A stretch of 64,000 nucleotides of DNA from JBCCOW01 sp038749105. GTDB taxonomy: Bacteria; Planctomycetota; Phycisphaerae; Phycisphaerales; Phycisphaeraceae. The notes below the pieces were generated by a model that was not told the origin of the DNA, ran no database searches, and saw only the letters and a list, made by a program, of their open reading frames with translations. Positions 42,239 through 50,676 of this stretch are shown piece after piece. Location: the NCBI GenBank assembly GCA_038749105.1, contig JBCDIM010000014.1:11101-75100 (forward strand), written 5' to 3'. A program made the position numbers and the translations under genes. Every line of letters starts with the position of its first letter. Position 1 is the stretch's first letter.

Positions 42239-43120
42239 ATGCTCCGAAGCCACGCCCGCCAGGCCTTCACCCTCATCGAACTCCTGGTCACCCTCACCAT
42301 CATCGCCGTGGTCCTCGGCATCGCCCTGCCCACCTTCTCGCACGTCCGCACCACCGCGCGGGAGTCTCAGGACGTAAACCTCACCCGGCAGACCGGCGTC
42401 GCGCTGCTGGCCCACGCCACCGACCACCGCGGCCGACTCCCGGGCCTCGAACGCCTCACCTCTGTCCGGAAGAACTCGGGCATCAAGACCGGCGGCCGCG
42501 ACGCCACCTGGGTCGATGTCCTGCTCAACAAGGGCTACGCCGCCTCGCCCCTCATGTTCGCCGACTCCACCGTCGACACCTCCGGCGACTACGGCAACTC
42601 CGTCGGCCTCATCCGGTACCACTTCTCCAAGTACACCCGCAACTGCAACAGCTCCGTCGACAACCCCGCCGACTATGCCCCCCCCGCCAGCACCCCCGGC
42701 CCCTACTCACGCTACACCTGGAAGGGCCGAGGCGTCCGCAACTGCATGGGCCCCGACATCCAGTCCATCGCCAACCCCTCCGACAAGTTCATGGCCGCCG
42801 AGTCCCTCGAGGGCGAAGCCTGGGCCTACCTCTCCGACGACTCGGGCCCCGCCCACATCCGTCACTCCAACTACACCGGACACTACGCCATGTTCGACGG
42901 CTCCGCCGCCGCCCTCTCCTTCCAAGACGTCTTCAACGCCCCCTACGACGAGTCCGCCGAAGTCATCGGCCCGCCCAAGGGCAGCGGCCGAGACATCGCC
43001 AACAACTGGATCTACAACCTCCGTCACCTCGGCATGGTCGGCAAGCACCGCAACACCGCCTTCGGCACCAACTACACCTCCGCCGAGTTCTTCCCCGCCT
43101 GGGCCCCCTGGATCAACTAA
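42239..43120 (+). CDS. Pseudopilin-type protein, tandem copy 1
   Basis: The 293-residue protein has the prepilin motif AFTLIELLVTLTIIAVVLGI after an eight-residue leader, then a head with NYTGHYAMFDGSAAALSF near the C-terminus, the counterpart of the DGSV motif of DUF1559-like planctomycete pseudopilins. It is closely similar over the full length to the next gene (43445-44317): leader peptide, GLIRYH, GP(D)I, NYTGHY and the FPAWAPW end are shared. Its own strong terminator follows. Export by the type II system is likely; the role is unknown. Confidence 0.85.
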   Translation: MLRSHARQAFTLIELLVTLTIIAVVLGIALPTFSHVRTTARESQDVNLTRQTGVALLAHATDHRGRLPGLERLTSVRKNSGIKTGGRDATWVDVLLNKGYAASPLMFADSTVDTSGDYGNSVGLIRYHFSKYTRNCNSSVDNPADYAPPASTPGPYSRYTWKGRGVRNCMGPDIQSIANPSDKFMAAESLEGEAWAYLSDDSGPAHIRHSNYTGHYAMFDGSAAALSFQDVFNAPYDESAEVIGPPKGSGRDIANNWIYNLRHLGMVGKHRNTAFGTNYTSAEFFPAWAPWIN

Positions 43121-43151
43121 GGCCACACACACCATCCCCCGCCCCTGATCG

Positions 43152-43193
43152 GTCGGAGCCTGCGGACCCAGTCCGCGGCTCCGGCTTTTTTTT
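43152..43193 (+). terminator. Rho-independent terminator of pseudopilin copy 1
   Basis: GGAGCC, then GCGGAC-CCA-GTCCGC, then GGCTCC form a long stem with a CCA loop, followed by CGGC and eight T. An almost identical structure ends copy 2. Confidence 0.92.
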
Positions 43194-43253
43194 GGCAAAC
43201 CCAACGCACACCAGAGAGCCATCCCCCGCCCCCATACCTCTCCAAACGCCTTG

Positions 43254-43444
43254 TTTACCCAGCTTCACCCGCCCGCAGAGCCCACCCCCAAACCCGCCCG
43301 CCCCGCCTTTTTCACGAACCCCCGCTAGCCCGCGGCTCCACCCGTGGCACTCTTCCGGCTCACCGCCCCACCGCGGGCAAACCACTCCACACGGTCGGCC
43401 ATGATCCCGCCAACCGCTCGACCCTCCAGCTCAGGGGAAACCAC
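43254..43444 (+). promoter_or_regulatory. Conserved 5' leader of pseudopilin copy 2
   Basis: This leader is a diverged copy of 42057-42238, beginning with the same TTTACCCAGCTTCACCC and ending with the same CAGCTCAGGGGAAACCAC before the ATG. A T-run (43308-43312) is kept although a strong terminator already lies upstream. That suggests the T-run belongs to the leader itself. Together with the terminator the whole 324-bp gap between the two pseudopilin genes is accounted for. Confidence 0.6.
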
Positions 43445-44317
43445 ATGCTCCGCCGTTCCACCCGCCAGGCCTTCACCCTCGTCGAACTCCTGGTCACCCT
43501 CACCATCATTGCCGTCGTCCTCGGCATCGCACTGCCCACCTTCTCGCACGTCCGCACCTCCGCCGACGAGTCGTTCGACCTCAACTACTCCCGCCAGAGC
43601 TCGATCGCCCTGCTCACCTTCGCCGGCGACAACAAGGGCCGGCTGCCCGCCCTCGAGAGCATCCGCGAAGGCCAGAAGAACCCCGGCATCGATATGCCCG
43701 GCTCTCGCCTCACCTGGATCGACGTCCTGCTCAACGAGGGCTACGCCGACTCGCCCATGATGTTCACCGACTCCACGATCGACACCTCGGGCGGCGACGG
43801 CACCTACGGCAACGCCATCGGGCTCATCCGCTACCACTACTCCAGCTACGCCCTCCGCTGCCAGCCCACACGCGACTCCTGGATCGACATCTCGCCCCCC
43901 TCGATCAGCACCAACCCGTTCTCTGACTATACCTGGGCCGGCCGCGGCATCCGCCACGGCTGGGGCCCCGACATCGAGACTATCCACAAGCCCTCCGAGA
44001 AGTTCATGACCGCCGAGGCCGTCGAAGGCTCCGCCTGGGCCGGCCTCTCCGCCTGGCGTGGCACCGCCAACATCCGCCACCGCAACTACACCGGGCACTA
44101 CACCTACTTCGACGGCTCCGTCGCCGCCCTCACCTTCGAAGACGTCTTTGGGGCCCCCTACGACGAAAACCCCGAGCCCATCGGCCCCGCCCCCGCCGAC
44201 ACCTGGCTCTACAACCTCCGCCACCTCGGCATGACCGGCGGCTTCAACAACAAGCAGTACGGCCACCACTACACCTCCGCCGAAACCTTCCCCGCCTGGG
44301 CCCCCTGGATGCCCTGA
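43445..44317 (+). CDS. Pseudopilin-type protein, tandem copy 2
   Basis: The 290-residue paralogue of the preceding gene starts MLRRSTRQAFTLVELLVTLT and ends FPAWAPWMP. It has the same NYTGHYTYFDGSVAALTF motif near the C-terminus. Differences are concentrated in the middle of the head (residues about 50-160), as expected if the two copies have taken on different partners or surfaces. The duplication includes leader and terminator. The short leader peptide suits processing by a PilD-type peptidase. Confidence 0.85.
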   Translation: MLRRSTRQAFTLVELLVTLTIIAVVLGIALPTFSHVRTSADESFDLNYSRQSSIALLTFAGDNKGRLPALESIREGQKNPGIDMPGSRLTWIDVLLNEGYADSPMMFTDSTIDTSGGDGTYGNAIGLIRYHYSSYALRCQPTRDSWIDISPPSISTNPFSDYTWAGRGIRHGWGPDIETIHKPSEKFMTAEAVEGSAWAGLSAWRGTANIRHRNYTGHYTYFDGSVAALTFEDVFGAPYDENPEPIGPAPADTWLYNLRHLGMTGGFNNKQYGHHYTSAETFPAWAPWMP

Positions 44318-44349
44318 CCCGACCCACCCCACTCCCCAGCCCCTGATCG

Positions 44350-44390
44350 GTCGGAGCTCGCGGACCCAGTCCGCGGCTCCGGCTTTTTTT
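44350..44390 (+). terminator. Rho-independent terminator of pseudopilin copy 2
   Basis: This is the same structure as the terminator of copy 1: GGAGC, GCGGAC-CCA-GTCCGC, GGCTCC, then CGGC and seven T. Confidence 0.92.
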
Positions 44391-44439
44391 GTTCCGCCAA
44401 TCGGTTTCCAATCCTCAGCCAACCCGCGATAATCCCCCC

Positions 44440-45519
44440 ATGCTCCGCGTCGGCAACCTCACCCTCCACAACAACGCCCTGCTCGCCCCGGTCGCCGGCT
44501 ACTTCGACCTCGCGTTCCGCCTCGTCGCCCGCTCCGTCCCCGGCTCGCCCTGCCTCACCCACCACGTGGGGTCACACCTGGACAGCGGCGACGGCACCTA
44601 CGGCGCCCTCGGCCTCGCCTTCACCGAACTGCTCTGCCCCCACTCCCTGCTCCGCGAAACCCACAAGGCCATGTGGCGCGCCGCCACCGCCCCCGAAGAC
44701 AACCCCGTCGGCATGCAGCTCTACGGCTCCGACCCCGACATCCTCGCCGAAGCCGCCCGCTGGGCCGAGGCCCACGGTGCCACCCTCATCGACATCAACA
44801 TGGGCTGCCCCGTCGATAAGGTCACCAAAAAGCACGGCGGCTCCAAGCTCCTCTGCGACCCTGGGCACGCCGTCAACCTCGCCGAAACCGTCGTCAAGTC
44901 CGTCAGCGTCCCCGTCACCGCCAAGATCCGCCTCGGCTGGGACGACTCCTGCATCGTCGCCGACTCCCTCCCGCCCAGGCTCTGCGACGTGGGCATCCAG
45001 ATGGTCACCGTCCACGGCCGAACCACCGCCATGCGCTTCAAGCCGTCCGTCCGCCTCGACGGGATTGCCATGACAGTGGAAGCCGTCAAGAAGAGATTTC
45101 CGGGGGTCCCGGTCATCGGCAACGGCGATATCACCTCCGCCGACGATGCCGCCCACATGATCGACGTCACCGGCTGCGATGGCGTCATGGTCGCCCGCGG
45201 CGCCATGGGCCAGCCCTGGCTCTTCCGCGATATCTCCCACCGCCTCGCCACCGGCACCAACCCCGCCCCCCTGCCCCGCCACACCAAAGCCCAGCTCGTC
45301 CTCGACCACTTCGAGAATATGGCCCGCCTCCGCGACCCCGTCTACGCCCTCAAGACCATCAAGGGCCGCATCTCCAAATACTCCGCCCACCTCCAGCCCT
45401 GGCCCGGCCTCCGCCGAGACATCCAACCCCTCCACGACCCCAACGCCTTCCGCGACTTCTGGCACGCCGGCATGCAAAAACTGCTGACCGACGAAGCCTT
45501 GTCACCCGCCGCCGCCTGA
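44440..45519 (+). CDS. tRNA-dihydrouridine synthase (DusB-like) with N-terminal insert
   Basis: A 359-residue FMN enzyme that reduces uridines in tRNA. Motifs are LLAPVAGYFDLAFRL, INMGCPVDKVTKKHGGSKLL with the catalytic Cys, VTAKIRLGWDD, TVHGRTTAMRF, VIGNGDI and GVMVARGAMGQPWLF. Between the first strand and the FTELLCPHSLL segment it carries about 20 extra residues (CLTHHVGSHLDSGDGTYG) that are absent from typical DusB. The ATG at 44440 fits the family start. Confidence 0.9.
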   Translation: MLRVGNLTLHNNALLAPVAGYFDLAFRLVARSVPGSPCLTHHVGSHLDSGDGTYGALGLAFTELLCPHSLLRETHKAMWRAATAPEDNPVGMQLYGSDPDILAEAARWAEAHGATLIDINMGCPVDKVTKKHGGSKLLCDPGHAVNLAETVVKSVSVPVTAKIRLGWDDSCIVADSLPPRLCDVGIQMVTVHGRTTAMRFKPSVRLDGIAMTVEAVKKRFPGVPVIGNGDITSADDAAHMIDVTGCDGVMVARGAMGQPWLFRDISHRLATGTNPAPLPRHTKAQLVLDHFENMARLRDPVYALKTIKGRISKYSAHLQPWPGLRRDIQPLHDPNAFRDFWHAGMQKLLTDEALSPAAA

Positions 45520-45551
45520 CCCGTGTAGCGAGAGGGCCGACAGGCCCCCGC

Positions 45552-46364
45552 TCACTCCCGCCGCAGCACCAACACCACCCCCAGGTCTTCTCCCCCTAAT
45601 CGCACCCGCCGCTCGATCTCGTGGTGGAACGTGTACGTCGCCACATGCCTCAACCGCGGCTCACTCCGCAGCAGCGAACGCAGCTGCGTAATCCCGTACG
45701 TCCGGAAGTCCCAGCACGACTCATACCGTTTAACGCTATCAATGCCCTCACCCTGCACCGTCAACCGGCTCCGCACCCGCTCCAACCGCGTGGTCCGATC
45801 CGCCGGCCAGCTCTTGATCGTGCAGTCCACCCGCACCCCGTCCCGCGTCGCCCGCCACCGCTCTACTTGCGTTTCTCGGTCCGTGTAGTCCGTCAGGTGC
45901 AGCCCCAGCACATACACCCCGCCCGGTGCAAGCCAGTCCGCCGCCTCCCGCAAATGCGCCCTTGCCCCCTCCTCGTCCAACACATACTTGAACGAGCTCA
46001 CCAAACAGAACATCAAGTCCACCTTCCCCCGAAGCCCATGGATTCCATCCGTGGGCCGCGCTGCTTGACCCATGAAGTCCTCAAACCACCCCTCCCACAC
46101 GCGCGCCCCCTTCCCCAACCGATCCCGCGCCGCCCGCACCATCGCCGGCTCCGCATCAAACCCACTGACCCCAAAACCCCGCTCCGCCAACGCCTCCAAC
46201 AACCGCCCCGTCCCGCACGCCGGCTCCAACGCGGTCTTCCCCCCGCTCCGCCCATACTTCTCCGACACCGCCGCCAAAAAACCCGCCTCCTTCTGCGTAT
46301 CCACATCAAAAATGATGTCGTAATACAACGGCGTCGCGTACCAATCGAACGGCTCAAACTCCAT
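45552..46364 (-). CDS. Class I SAM methyltransferase
   Basis: The 270-residue protein starts MEFEPFDWYATPLYYDIIFD, typical of a broad family of uncharacterised methyltransferases. It has motif I ALEPACGTGRLLEALAERG, the acidic residue in VSGFDAEPAMVRAA, LMFCLVSSFKYVLDE and LAPGGVYVLGLHL. The substrate is unknown. It is divergent from the glucuronate isomerase gene (50 bp) and convergent with the Dus gene (32 bp apart, with a short GGGCC-GACA-GGCCC hairpin between). Confidence 0.82.
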   Translation of the reverse strand: MEFEPFDWYATPLYYDIIFDVDTQKEAGFLAAVSEKYGRSGGKTALEPACGTGRLLEALAERGFGVSGFDAEPAMVRAARDRLGKGARVWEGWFEDFMGQAARPTDGIHGLRGKVDLMFCLVSSFKYVLDEEGARAHLREAADWLAPGGVYVLGLHLTDYTDRETQVERWRATRDGVRVDCTIKSWPADRTTRLERVRSRLTVQGEGIDSVKRYESCWDFRTYGITQLRSLLRSEPRLRHVATYTFHHEIERRVRLGGEDLGVVLVLRRE

Positions 46365-46414
46365 AGCCCCGCAGATTACCCCCTCAGCCACCCCACGCAA
46401 TTATCATCCCGTCC

Positions 46415-47860
46415 ATGGCCCCCACCTCCACCACCACCGCCCCCTTCATCACCGACGACTTCCTGCTCTCCTGCGACGCCGCCCAACGGCTCTACCACGA
46501 CCACGCCGCCGCGCAGCCCATCTACGACTACCACTGCCACCTGCCACCCGACGAGCTCGCCGCCAACCGCACGTTCGACAACCTCTACGACATCTGGCTC
46601 GCCGGCGACCACTACAAGTGGCGGGCCATGCGTGCCAACGGCACCGACGAATCGTTCTGCACCGGCGATGCAGACCCCTATGACAAGTTCCTCGCCTTCG
46701 CCAAGACCGTCCCCAACACCATCCGCAACCCGCTCTACCACTGGACCCACCTCGAGCTCCAGCGCTACTTCGGCATCGACACCCTCCTCAACGAAGACAC
46801 CGCCCCCGACATCTGGCAGGCCGCCAACGCCCAGCTCCCCGAGCTCAACATCGCCGCCATCCTCGACCGCTTCAACGTCGCGCTGATCGGCACCACCGAC
46901 GACCCCGCCGACAGCCTCGAACACCACGCCGCCCTGGCCGAGTCATCCCCCTACGACACCACCGTCATCCCCGCGTTCCGCCCCGACAAGTCTCACAACC
47001 TCACCGACCTCCCCGCCTGGAACGCCGTCGTCGACAGCATCGCAGACGCCGCCGGTGTCAGCATCTCGAGCTTCGACGACTTCCTCGACGCCCTGAAAAA
47101 GCGTCACGCCTACTTCCACGACCTCGGCTCCCGCATCTCCGACCACGGCCTGACCCACCTCCCCGACCACGCCCTGTCCGAAGCCGATGCCGCCACCGTC
47201 TTCCAACACGCTCGGAACGGCGACCCCATCACCGACCATGACGCCGCGGGCTTCACCGGCTTCATGCTCCTGTTCTTCGGCCAGCTCGACCACGCCGCCG
47301 GATGGACCCATCAGCTCCATCTCGGCGCGATGCGCAACAACAACGCCTGGGCCCTCAAGCATCTCGGCCCCGACACCGGCTTCGACTCCATCGGCGACTT
47401 CCGCCAGGGGCCCGGCCTCCGCCGACACCTCGGCACCCTCGCCGGACTAGAAGCCCTGCCCCAGACCGTGCTCTACAACCTCAACCCCGCCGACAACTAC
47501 CTCTTCGCCACCATGATCGGCAACTACCAGGATGGAAAGACCCCCGGCAAGGTCCAGTACGGCTCGGGCTGGTGGTTCCTCGACCAGGCCGAGGGCATGA
47601 CCTGGCAGCTCAACGCCCTGTCCAACCTCGGGCTGCTCACCAAGTTCGTCGGCATGCTCACCGACTCCCGCTCGTTCCTGTCCTACCCCCGGCACGAGTA
47701 CTTCCGCCGGCTGCTCTGCGACCTGCTCGGCCGCGACGTCGAGGCCGGCCTCCTGCCCCGCGACTACGGCCTGCTGGGCAAGACCGTCGAAGACATCAGC
47801 TTCGGTAACGCCAAGCGCTACTTTGGCGTGGGGCTCAACCCACGCTACGCCGAGGGCTAG
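46415..47860 (+). CDS. uxaC: Glucuronate isomerase
   Basis: The 481-residue enzyme interconverts glucuronate and fructuronate (and galacturonate and tagaturonate), the first step of hexuronate breakdown. The amidohydrolase-like fold shows YDYHCHLPPDELAANR, LHLGAMRNNNA, YNLNPADNYLFATMIGNYQ and VGMLTDSRSFLSYPRHEYFRR, all typical of UxaC. The length is normal. No other hexuronate gene is nearby, so the rest of the pathway lies elsewhere; use of algal or plant polyuronates is a reasonable guess. Confidence 0.95.
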   Translation: MAPTSTTTAPFITDDFLLSCDAAQRLYHDHAAAQPIYDYHCHLPPDELAANRTFDNLYDIWLAGDHYKWRAMRANGTDESFCTGDADPYDKFLAFAKTVPNTIRNPLYHWTHLELQRYFGIDTLLNEDTAPDIWQAANAQLPELNIAAILDRFNVALIGTTDDPADSLEHHAALAESSPYDTTVIPAFRPDKSHNLTDLPAWNAVVDSIADAAGVSISSFDDFLDALKKRHAYFHDLGSRISDHGLTHLPDHALSEADAATVFQHARNGDPITDHDAAGFTGFMLLFFGQLDHAAGWTHQLHLGAMRNNNAWALKHLGPDTGFDSIGDFRQGPGLRRHLGTLAGLEALPQTVLYNLNPADNYLFATMIGNYQDGKTPGKVQYGSGWWFLDQAEGMTWQLNALSNLGLLTKFVGMLTDSRSFLSYPRHEYFRRLLCDLLGRDVEAGLLPRDYGLLGKTVEDISFGNAKRYFGVGLNPRYAEG

Positions 47861-47940
47861 GCCGCAACGCGACACCAACCTGAGCGCCGTGCAAGCCTTG
47901 AAAAGAATTTATTCCCAGGGGCCTTGACCCGCGTGGATTA

Positions 47941-47985
47941 TTTTGTAAGCTTGCGTTTACATAAAGTAAATTTACACTTACACAA
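47941..47985. promoter_or_regulatory. AT-rich nested dyad upstream of the fatty-acid-hydroxylase-family gene
   Basis: In very GC-rich surroundings this 45-bp stretch is AT-rich and full of inverted repeats: TTGTAAG (47944-47950 region) against CTTACACAA at the far end, TTTAC-5 bp-GTAAA, and the perfect GTAAATTTAC. It lies 10 bp before the start codon. This is what an operator for a dimeric repressor (for example TetR-type) looks like. No such regulator gene lies next to it. Confidence 0.55.
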
Positions 47986-47995
47986 GGGTTTTCGG

Positions 47996-48811
47996 ATGCT
48001 GATCCCCGCCATCGTCTTCGCCGCCGCCGTCCTCATGATCGCCGTCGAGCTCCGTCGTCCCGCCCGACGCTGGCCCCACGTTGCGGGCTGGTGGTTCCGC
48101 GCGATCCTGCTTAACGGCCTTCAGGTCGGCGTCGTGTTTGCCGCCGGCGCCTTCTGGGACCCTTGGCTCCAGCAGCACCGCCCCTGGTCAGCCGACGCCC
48201 TAGGTCCCGTCGGTGGGGCCCTGCTCGGCTACCTCGCCATCACGTTCGTCTACTACTGGTGGCACCGAGCGCGTCACCAGCTGCCTTTGCTCTGGCGCTG
48301 GCTCCATCAGGTGCACCACAGCCCCCAGCGGCTCGAGGTCCTCGCCAGCTTCTACAAACACCCGCTCGAAGTCCTCGTCAATGGCGTGCTCTCAAGCGTC
48401 ATCCTCTACGCCCTGGTCGGCCTCGACCCCCAGACCGCGGCCTACGCGGTCCTCCTCACCGGGTTGGCCGAACTGTTCTACCACTGGAATGTCCCCACGC
48501 CCCACGCCCTGGGCTACCTCTTCCAACGCCCCGAGATGCACTGCGTCCACCACGAGCACGGCCACCATCACCACAACTACTCCGACCTGCCCCTCTGGGA
48601 CATGCTCTTCGGCACCTTCCACAACCCCAAGACCTGGCGTACCGAGGACGGCAAACGCTGCGGCCTCGGCACCACCGAGCACCAGCTCGGCAGGATGCTC
48701 CTCGGCAAAGACCTCACGCCCGAAGCCGAGAACCAGCGGAACCCGCACACCCGTGCGCACCCCCACCAGATCCCCGATCCCCAAGCTCAAGAGACCCGTC
48801 ATGCCGCTTAA
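47996..48811 (+). CDS. Sterol desaturase / fatty acid hydroxylase family protein
   Basis: A 271-residue integral membrane di-iron enzyme. All His clusters of the family are present: HRARH, HQVHH and HCVHH followed by HGHHHHNY. Four to five membrane helices lie around them. Members hydroxylate or desaturate lipids. The ATG at 47996 is chosen because the first membrane segment begins there; the frame upstream runs through the AT-rich dyad. The gene overlaps the next by 11 bp, so it starts a three-gene operon with a small unknown protein and an HTTM/DCC protein. Confidence 0.9.
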   Translation: MLIPAIVFAAAVLMIAVELRRPARRWPHVAGWWFRAILLNGLQVGVVFAAGAFWDPWLQQHRPWSADALGPVGGALLGYLAITFVYYWWHRARHQLPLLWRWLHQVHHSPQRLEVLASFYKHPLEVLVNGVLSSVILYALVGLDPQTAAYAVLLTGLAELFYHWNVPTPHALGYLFQRPEMHCVHHEHGHHHHNYSDLPLWDMLFGTFHNPKTWRTEDGKRCGLGTTEHQLGRMLLGKDLTPEAENQRNPHTRAHPHQIPDPQAQETRHAA

Positions 48812-49331
48812 ACCCAACCCCCTCACAACACGCTTCCGACGCGCCCTGCCTTGGGTGGTGCTGCTGGGCATCGGTGCACTGAACCTGCTGGGCGCAGCGC
48901 TCGGCTCCCGGGCCATCCAGGGCGTCGCCCTCGCCACCGCCGCGTCACCCGCCCCCAAGGTCTTCTCCGCCGTCCGTGGCCTCGAGACGTACTCCACGCG
49001 GTTCTTCATCGAGTGGACCGACACCGATGGCATTGATCACTCACGCGAGCTCACCCCCGAGCTCAACGCCCGGATCCTCGGCCCCTACAACCGACGCAAC
49101 GCCTACGGCGCCGTCCTCGCCTACGGCCCGGTGCTCCCCGAAGACCTCCGCGATGCCGTGACCAAATACGCCCTCTGCGGCGACGCCCCGCTGCTCCGCG
49201 AGCTCGGTATCGATCCCCAAACCCTCGCGGGCCCCGTGCGCATCCGCCTCGAACCGCTGCCCGGCTCCTCCCTCGGCGACCTCCCCACCCAATGGGAACC
49301 CTCATGCACCCCTCCACCCAACCCTCGCTAG
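48801..49331 (+). CDS. Small membrane-anchored protein of unknown function
   Basis: The 176-residue protein has one N-terminal membrane helix (WVVLLGIGALNLLGAAL) and a soluble domain of about 130 residues with YSTRFFIEWTDTDG and NAYGAVLAYGPVLPE. I do not recognise the family. It is embedded between the fatty-acid-hydroxylase-family gene (11-bp overlap) and the HTTM/DCC gene (40-bp overlap). It may work with the HTTM protein. Confidence 0.7.
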   Translation: MPLKPNPLTTRFRRALPWVVLLGIGALNLLGAALGSRAIQGVALATAASPAPKVFSAVRGLETYSTRFFIEWTDTDGIDHSRELTPELNARILGPYNRRNAYGAVLAYGPVLPEDLRDAVTKYALCGDAPLLRELGIDPQTLAGPVRIRLEPLPGSSLGDLPTQWEPSCTPPPNPR

Positions 49332-50590
49332 CGGCCGAGACTCGCACACTTGCCTGGACCCCCGCGGGGTACACCGTCTTCCGGGTTGTGTTGGGCCTCT
49401 ATCTGCTGGTCCACTTCGTCCAGCTCCTGCCCTACGCCGGCGAGCTGTTCTCTTCCCAGGGCATGCTCCCCGAGGCGGGCCTCAGCCCGATCGCCTTCCT
49501 CTTCCCCAACCTCCTGAGCGTCGCCGACAGCCCGGGGTTTGTGATCGCGTTCCTCCTCGCCACGATCACCTGTTCGGCCCTGTTCACCCTGGGCATCGCT
49601 CACCGCGTCGCCGCCCTGCTGCTCTGGTATGCCTGGGCGTGCCTGCTGGGCCGGAACGTCCTGATCCTCAACCCGTCGATCCCTTACGTCGGCTGGCTCC
49701 TGCTCGCCCACCTCTTCGTCCCGCCTACTCGCCGGAAAAACGACAGCGAACCCTGGCACATGCCGCCCGCCGTCTACGTCTCCGCCTGGGCCCTGCTTGC
49801 CCTGGGCTACACCTACTCGGGCCTGACCAAGCTCGATAGCCCCTCCTGGCTGAACGGGACCGCCATCGCCCGGGTCCTCGACAACCCACTGGCCCGACCC
49901 ACCCCGCTCCGCGACCTGATCCTCAGCCTCCCGGCCGCCGCACTCGCGGCCATGACCTACGCCGCCCTGGCCCTCGAGCTCGCCTTCGCGCCCCTCGCTC
50001 TGGTCCGCCGGCTCCGCCCCTGGATCTGGGCCGCGATGCTCATCATGCACCTCGGGCTCCTGCTGCTCATCGATTTTGCCGATCTCACCACAGGCATGCT
50101 CCTGATCCATGCCCTGACCTTCAACCCCGCCTGGCTGACCCGGCGCAAACCCAGCACCCCTGACGAACGTCCTATGATTCAGACGATGCCCGAGATGATT
50201 TATTACGACGGCGACTGCGGCCTCTGCCACCGGTGGGTCAAGTTCGTCATGCCCCGCGACCCCGACGGATCGAAGTTCGCCTTCAGCCCCATCAACAGCG
50301 GGACCTTCAACCAGCGCATCCCCGCCGAGCAGCGCGAGGGCCTGCCCGACTCGATCCTCGTCCAGCGCGCCGACGGCACCCTGCTCGCCAAGTCCTCTGC
50401 CGTCTTCCACATCCTCCGCCAGATCGGCGGCGGCTGGAAGCTCCTCGCCAGCACCCTCGCCATCATCCCTCGCCCGGTCCGCGATTGGGGCTATGACCGC
50501 GTCGCCGCGATCCGCCACCGCCTGTTCAAGAAGCCCACCGAAGCCTGCCCCATGATGCCCCCCGAGCTCCGCGGCCGGTTCCACTTCTGA
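49292..50590 (+). CDS. HTTM-type membrane protein fused to a DCC thiol-disulfide oxidoreductase domain
   Basis: A 432-residue protein in two parts. Residues about 20-285 are polytopic (seven or more helices), like the HTTM domain of vitamin K-dependent gamma-carboxylase homologues (VFRVVLGLYLLVHFVQLL, ALGYTYSGLTKLDSPSWLNG). Residues about 300-432 are a DUF393/DCC domain: MIYYDGDCGLCHRWVKFVM with Asp-x-x-Cys-x-x-Cys, then LAKSSAVFHILRQIGGGWKL. DCC proteins are predicted thiol oxidoreductases. The two domains are often neighbours; here they are one chain. The start is 49292 or 49304. Confidence 0.82.
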   Translation: MGTLMHPSTQPSLAAETRTLAWTPAGYTVFRVVLGLYLLVHFVQLLPYAGELFSSQGMLPEAGLSPIAFLFPNLLSVADSPGFVIAFLLATITCSALFTLGIAHRVAALLLWYAWACLLGRNVLILNPSIPYVGWLLLAHLFVPPTRRKNDSEPWHMPPAVYVSAWALLALGYTYSGLTKLDSPSWLNGTAIARVLDNPLARPTPLRDLILSLPAAALAAMTYAALALELAFAPLALVRRLRPWIWAAMLIMHLGLLLLIDFADLTTGMLLIHALTFNPAWLTRRKPSTPDERPMIQTMPEMIYYDGDCGLCHRWVKFVMPRDPDGSKFAFSPINSGTFNQRIPAEQREGLPDSILVQRADGTLLAKSSAVFHILRQIGGGWKLLASTLAIIPRPVRDWGYDRVAAIRHRLFKKPTEACPMMPPELRGRFHF

Positions 50591-50659
50591 TTCACACAGA
50601 CGACGGAGACACGCAAGGCACGGCGAACACTCGCTGCGTGTGATCCCTGCGTGCTCCGT

Positions 50660-50671
50660 GCCTCCGTGGTG
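50660..50671. repeat. Inverted repeat, left copy, beside the ankyrin-VOC gene
   Basis: GCCTCCGTGGTG is the exact reverse complement of CACCACGGAGGC at 54269-54280. Around it lie further units such as CTCCGTGC and ACGGAGACACG (50594-50671). The two sites bracket the 3.4-kb ankyrin-VOC gene. Confidence 0.6.
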
Positions 50672-50676
50672 CAGAC

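Noticed and set aside
46415..47860. Hexuronate utilisation operon around uxaC.
   Set aside because: Neighbours are methyltransferases and a fatty-acid-hydroxylase-family gene; no uxuA, uxuB, kdgK or transporter is present.
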